This document shows, piece by piece, positions 42,776 to 46,151 of a stretch of 46,151 nucleotides of DNA (position 1 is the stretch's first letter; every line of letters begins with the position of its first letter). The DNA is from Bordetella parapertussis (GTDB taxonomy: Bacteria; Pseudomonadota; Gammaproteobacteria; Burkholderiales; Burkholderiaceae_B). The DNA lies in the NCBI GenBank assembly GCA_945897365.1, contig CAMDFD010000020.1, forward strand, positions 1-46,151, read 5' to 3'. Both the position numbers and the translations under genes were made by a program. A model generated the notes under the pieces. That model was not told the DNA's origin. It saw only the letters and a program-made list of their open reading frames with translations, and searched no databases.

Positions 42776-43742
42776 TCACGACATTGCCGAGCACCTTGCC
42801 TTGCTCGACCGCCTCATGCGCAGCGACGATATCGGTCAGCGCATATCGTGCACCGATGGCATGTTTGATTTTTCCAGAACCAAGCAAGTCGCTCAACCCT
42901 TTGAGCGCGACTTCGCGTTCGGCGGGGGTCAAGTCATACACCAAGAAAAACTGCAAACTCAAACTTGTCGTCAAACACAGGCGGAACGGAATCTGGGGCG
43001 GCTCGACACGATTTGAACCAAAGCACGCAACTGTTCCGTGTGGCGCCAACGCTCCGTCACGTACGAGATCCGTGGTCGTGGAAAAATCCATGTCAATGAT
43101 GGCATCTGCACCGCGGCCGCCAGTGAGTTCCTTGACCCGTTGAGCCACCGCCTCAGTCTTGTAGTTGATCGTTTCTTTCACGCCCGCGGCGCGGGCATGC
43201 GCCGCTTTAGCTTCTGAACTCACGGTGCCAATCACACGAGCGCCTTTGAGCGCGGCCATCTGAGCCGCGTAGTGTCCGACAGCCGAGGCCGCACCGATGA
43301 CCAACACTGTTTTCCCAGCGAGATCACCGCAACGCCTGACCGCTTCAAACGCCGTCAAACCTGGGATGCCCATACAAGCGGCGCCATCAAAATCAACATG
43401 CTCAGGCAAGGCAATCGCTTGAGCCTGCGGGAGCGCGACAAACTGCGCCGCTGTACCAAAGGGTCGTTGATATTGCGCATTCCACAACCACACGCGCTCA
43501 CCCAGACGCTCTTTTGAGACGCCAGGCCCGACCTGATCGATCACACCTCCCGCATCACTATGCGGCACAATGCGTGGATCATGGATGGGACGATTACGTC
43601 GCGATTTGACGTCCGAGGGATTGACGCCGGATGCATGAATCTTGACCCTAACCTCACCGGGACCGGCCTCGGGTGTCGGAAACTCGCCCACGCACAAAAC
43701 ATCGCGGGCTTCACCATTTTTTTGATACCAAGCTGCTTGCAT
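42756..43742 (-). CDS. NADPH:quinone-reductase-like MDR protein
   Basis: The 328-residue protein is a zinc-free medium-chain reductase. The N-terminus has ASGVNPSDVKSRRN, and the cofactor motif is VLVIGAASAVGHYAAQMAAL in outline, followed by VIGTVSSEAKA. A GAGG site precedes the ATG. It differs clearly from the paralogue at 32137. It is transcribed alone, convergent with the alpha-hydroxyacid dehydrogenase. Likely substrates are quinones or unsaturated carbonyls. Confidence 0.87.
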   Translation of the reverse strand: MQAAWYQKNGEARDVLCVGEFPTPEAGPGEVRVKIHASGVNPSDVKSRRNRPIHDPRIVPHSDAGGVIDQVGPGVSKERLGERVWLWNAQYQRPFGTAAQFVALPQAQAIALPEHVDFDGAACMGIPGLTAFEAVRRCGDLAGKTVLVIGAASAVGHYAAQMAALKGARVIGTVSSEAKAAHARAAGVKETINYKTEAVAQRVKELTGGRGADAIIDMDFSTTTDLVRDGALAPHGTVACFGSNRVEPPQIPFRLCLTTSLSLQFFLVYDLTPAEREVALKGLSDLLGSGKIKHAIGARYALTDIVAAHEAVEQGKVLGNVVIDLLSV

Positions 43743-43779
43743 TACCTCTTCCGTTTTTAATTTTTAGTTTGCTAGATTT

Positions 43780-44163
43780 TTAATTCACGCACGTCTGCTG
43801 GTATTGGATCAAGCGACCATATTGATCATACACAGGGATCTGCGCCATACGGCAAGGGACGGGTAACGAATAAAACTGACCATAAGGCGGTACCACCGGA
43901 GGATAAACATTCACTACACGGGGATAAACCGGTGGTGGTGCCACATAACGGTTGTATTGACTGCCTACGCCAATCACGACTCCCACGGCTGCGCCAAGCG
44001 CGGCAGCATTCCACGCATTGAAGTGACTCTGCTTATAACCGTGATGCTGCTTGTAACCATGCGCAGGACCATGGCGATAGTTATTTGGTCCCGCAACTGC
44101 GGGGGTCAGCGCCGAGGCGGTCAGTGCAGCTACCGCGATTGCTAGTGTGATGGACTTTTTCAT
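43780..44163 (-). CDS. Small His/Tyr/Pro-rich secreted protein
   Basis: The 127-residue product has a signal peptide cut near Ala24 (TPAVA). The mature start is His-rich (seven His within about 17 residues, 31-47), followed by a Gly/Ala-rich hydrophobic stretch (54-67) that may insert in a membrane, a Pro/Tyr-rich part (75-98), and a C-terminal module with Cys104 and Cys125 (VPCRMAQIPVYDQ, QQTCVN). I do not recognise the family. The His cluster could bind metal. AGGAG fits the second of two adjacent Met codons (44163). It follows the oxidoreductase promoter region with no partner gene. Confidence 0.7.
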   Translation of the reverse strand: MKKSITLAIAVAALTASALTPAVAGPNNYRHGPAHGYKQHHGYKQSHFNAWNAAALGAAVGVVIGVGSQYNRYVAPPPVYPRVVNVYPPVVPPYGQFYSLPVPCRMAQIPVYDQYGRLIQYQQTCVN

Positions 44164-44365
44164 CATTAACTCCTTGGAGTATTGCACGTCTGATCATCGC
44201 GATTATCACCTTCGCAGTGCGAAATCGCTAGAAATTAGTTTACGGCGAAAAATTAGCTTGCGTGCTGTGTCGGAGAATAAATTTACAGAAAATCTTTAGC
44301 TCGGATCAGTACCGTCGCGCTTGTAGACGGCGTTCGTATGATGAAATTGTAGCGATAGATGAAGA

Positions 44366-45121
44366 CTACTTAAGCTCTTCAGGGGCCCAGCTCGGCCATC
44401 TTTTTTCAAGAAATGCCGAAACACCTTCTTTGGCAAGCACTTGATCAAAAACGGGAACGTTGCTCTCAGTCAATGTTTTGAGCATTTTTTTTGTTGCCTT
44501 CACCGCACCCAACTCGGCGGTCATCAAATGGCCCAGGATGCCATTGATCTTCGCATCAAGCTCAGAGGCGTCACAGATTTCATGAATCAAGCCTAGACGC
44601 CAAGCCTCTGCTGCGCTAAAGGTCTCACCCGCTACTAACCACCTACAGGCACTGCGAACGCCAATTGCCCGACTGAGATAAGGCGCGACAAGATTGGGCG
44701 TCAAGCCTAAACGTGTTTCGGCTTGCGTGAACTCTGCATCATGGCTCGCCACTGCGATATCGGCGGCTGCCACCAAGCCGACACCCGCCCCCACGCAATG
44801 ACCATTGACGCGCGCAATCACAGGTACAGGCGACGTCTCAATCGCCTTGAGCATGCCAGCCAAGGCAGCAGCCATCACAACTGCCGCACCGCTCTCACCG
44901 TCCAAGGCGGTTCGACACCAAGTCAGATCCGTGCCCGAACAAAACGAGTCGCCACGAGAACCCAGCACAATCGCATTGATTTGTTCATCGTGCGCCGACG
45001 CCTCAATCGCTTGCGTCAACTCCTTGACCATGACTTCGTTCAGCGCGTTGTGCACCTCGGGTCGATTCAACCAAATAACGGCGACGCGCGAACCACGAAC
45101 AACTTCAATTGTTTCAAACAT
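44366..45121 (-). CDS. Enoyl-CoA hydratase/isomerase (crotonase)
   Basis: The 251-residue protein has the crotonase fold: VIWLNRPEVHNALNEVM, the oxyanion stretch SFCSGTDLTW, and NGHCVGAGVGLVAAADIAVAS in outline. AETRLGLTPNLVAPYLSRAIG carries the usual second catalytic Glu and resembles methylglutaconyl-CoA hydratases, though that is only similarity. It starts two bases after the stop of the TRAP permease gene, so it is the last gene of a transport operon and probably acts on the CoA ester of the imported acid. The 200-base gap downstream shows no gene. Confidence 0.87.
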   Translation of the reverse strand: MFETIEVVRGSRVAVIWLNRPEVHNALNEVMVKELTQAIEASAHDEQINAIVLGSRGDSFCSGTDLTWCRTALDGESGAAVVMAAALAGMLKAIETSPVPVIARVNGHCVGAGVGLVAAADIAVASHDAEFTQAETRLGLTPNLVAPYLSRAIGVRSACRWLVAGETFSAAEAWRLGLIHEICDASELDAKINGILGHLMTAELGAVKATKKMLKTLTESNVPVFDQVLAKEGVSAFLEKRWPSWAPEELK

Positions 45122-45123
45122 AT

Positions 45124-46151
45124 TTATTTGTACAGAACTTCAGGTAACCACAACCCAATCGCTGGGAACATGTAAAGCAAGAAGATCGCGAAAATCTGTA
45201 TGCCCATAAATGGCATCATGCCCAGAAAGATCTGGTTGAGCGTCACGTGAGGCGGCGACACGCCCTTCAAATAAAAAGCCGCCATCGCCACAGGGGGTGA
45301 CAAAAAGGCCGTCTGCAAATTCAGGGCGACTAACAAACCAAAGAACAGCGGATCAATATTGAACTGCGCCAACAAGGGCACAAAGATCGGCATAAAGATC
45401 ACAATGATCTCGGTCCACTCGAGTGGCCAACCCAGTACAAAGATCAGAATTTGCGCAAGCAGCATGAACTCAAGAGACGTTAATCCCAGAGACAAGACCC
45501 ACTCTTCAATGATCTTTTGGCCGCCCAGTAAGGCAAAGGCCGCTGAAAAAATAGAGGATCCCACAAATAACCAGCACACCATTGCGCTAGTCTTAGCGGT
45601 CAGAAAGGTCGACTCCTTTAAGACAGTCATATTGAGCCGACCATAGGCCAACGCTAACAAGGCACCACCAAGCGCCCCCATGGCCGCCGCCTCGCTTGGG
45701 GTCGCAAGACCAAAACCAATCGAACCCAGAACGGCCGCGATTAATACCGACAGGGGAAAGAACGAACCCATCAGCATTTTGAAGACTTCGAAGCGCGCCC
45801 AAGTGAGCGTCACATAAAACACCAACATGATCAACGCTGCGATGCCAAGGTAAATCCAATAACCCGTGGGAGTAGGCAAGCGCTCTTGGGCAGCCTGATC
45901 CTTTGGCGCCTCTACACTTGGCACGACGGCCGCTGCAGGACTGGCAGCAGTTGTTTGCGCGACAGGCTCACTCGATGGTGGCTCTGCCAAACCTGAGGGG
46001 GGCTCAGCCAGCCCAGATCCACTACCACTTGAGTTACTAGACAACTGCAACTCTGCGGGAATGTCATACACAATTTTTGGTTCGGTTGCCATCCTGTAAA
46101 TCACAAGCGATAAAAATACCGTGATTAAAAGGGGCAACAGCACTGCCAACG
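45124..46151 (-). CDS. TRAP transporter large permease (DctM), partial
   Basis: This is the C-terminal part of a DctM-type permease; the gene continues past the right edge. The 341 visible residues contain the conserved GSIGFGLATPSEAAAMGALGG (in outline), GWPLEWTEIIVIFMPIF, and AFLSPPVAMAAFYLKGV loops with about eight membrane segments. Between the first visible segment and the next lies a soluble stretch of about 75 residues rich in Ser, Pro and Ala, with GLAEPPS twice in a row. TRAP systems import organic acids by sodium symport with a periplasmic receptor; receptor and small permease should lie beyond the window. Confidence 0.9.
   Translation of the reverse strand, partial: LAVLLPLLITVFLSLVIYRMATEPKIVYDIPAELQLSSNSSGSGSGLAEPPSGLAEPPSSEPVAQTTAASPAAAVVPSVEAPKDQAAQERLPTPTGYWIYLGIAALIMLVFYVTLTWARFEVFKMLMGSFFPLSVLIAAVLGSIGFGLATPSEAAAMGALGGALLALAYGRLNMTVLKESTFLTAKTSAMVCWLFVGSSIFSAAFALLGGQKIIEEWVLSLGLTSLEFMLLAQILIFVLGWPLEWTEIIVIFMPIFVPLLAQFNIDPLFFGLLVALNLQTAFLSPPVAMAAFYLKGVSPPHVTLNQIFLGMMPFMGIQIFAIFLLYMFPAIGLWLPEVLYK

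Noticed and set aside
1..46151. tRNA, rRNA, CRISPR array, prophage or toxin-antitoxin genes
   Set aside because: No cloverleaf, regularly spaced repeats or matching gene products were recognised on reading through; a covariance-model scan was not possible.

Overview
The window looks like a chromosomal stretch of a betaproteobacterium, most likely order Burkholderiales (Alcaligenaceae or Polynucleobacter-like). The grounds are several Bug/TctC-type binding proteins with TctB/TctA permeases, four family III CoA transferases, a TorF-type porin, and a rubrerythrin / Fe-S oxidoreductase / DUF3501 operon. This placement is inferred from gene content, not from a marker gene. No rRNA, tRNA, CRISPR array, integrase or transposase was seen. 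Coding density is very high and no gene-free stretch exceeds about 250 bases.

Region 1 (1-5450) is a sulfatase module: an exported SYLF protein, a radical-SAM sulfatase maturase, an exported HAD phosphatase, a Ser-type arylsulfatase and an exported esterase. Region 2 (5439-16299) is a CoA-dependent catabolic operon. A divergent IclR regulator with a PaaI-type thioesterase faces an AMP-forming acyl-CoA ligase, a fused double-hotdog MaoC hydratase, a family III CoA transferase, two Bug binding proteins, TctB, TctA, and a RutC-like/RutD-like pair. Region 3 (16300-22983) holds a TorF-type porin behind a textbook sigma-54 promoter, a binding-protein-like gene without a signal peptide, a dienelactone hydrolase, a PrpD/MmgE plus HMG-CoA-lyase-like operon, and a flavoprotein dehydrogenase.

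Region 4 (22984-24690) looks like a scar: a DUF4239 membrane gene between imperfect inverted repeats, then a Bug gene that has lost its middle. Region 5 (24695-33925) is a second CoA-dependent cluster parallel to region 2. Here the hydratase is split into two genes, two CoA transferases sit head to tail (one lacks the catalytic Asp), and TctB/TctA have no intact binding protein next to them. A convergent strand carries a fourth CoA transferase, a PPOX flavoprotein, a quinone oxidoreductase and an SDR.

Region 6 (34056-36770) is the rubrerythrin / Fe-S protein / DUF3501 operon with its own terminator and a hairpin-rich leader. Region 7 (36797-41387) is a minus-strand group: M20 amidohydrolase, BKACE, 3-hydroxyacid dehydrogenase, an orphan heme-type ABC ATPase and a glutathione S-transferase. 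Region 8 (41388-46151) has an FMN alpha-hydroxyacid dehydrogenase, another quinone oxidoreductase, a small His-rich secreted protein, and a crotonase behind a TRAP large permease that runs off the window.

Taken together the window reads as a carboxylate-scavenging island. Three secondary or binding-protein-dependent organic-acid transporters, one porin and many CoA-ester enzymes suggest uptake and beta-oxidation-like breakdown of organic acids, perhaps branched C5 or aryl-substituted dicarboxylates. No substrate can be fixed from sequence alone.
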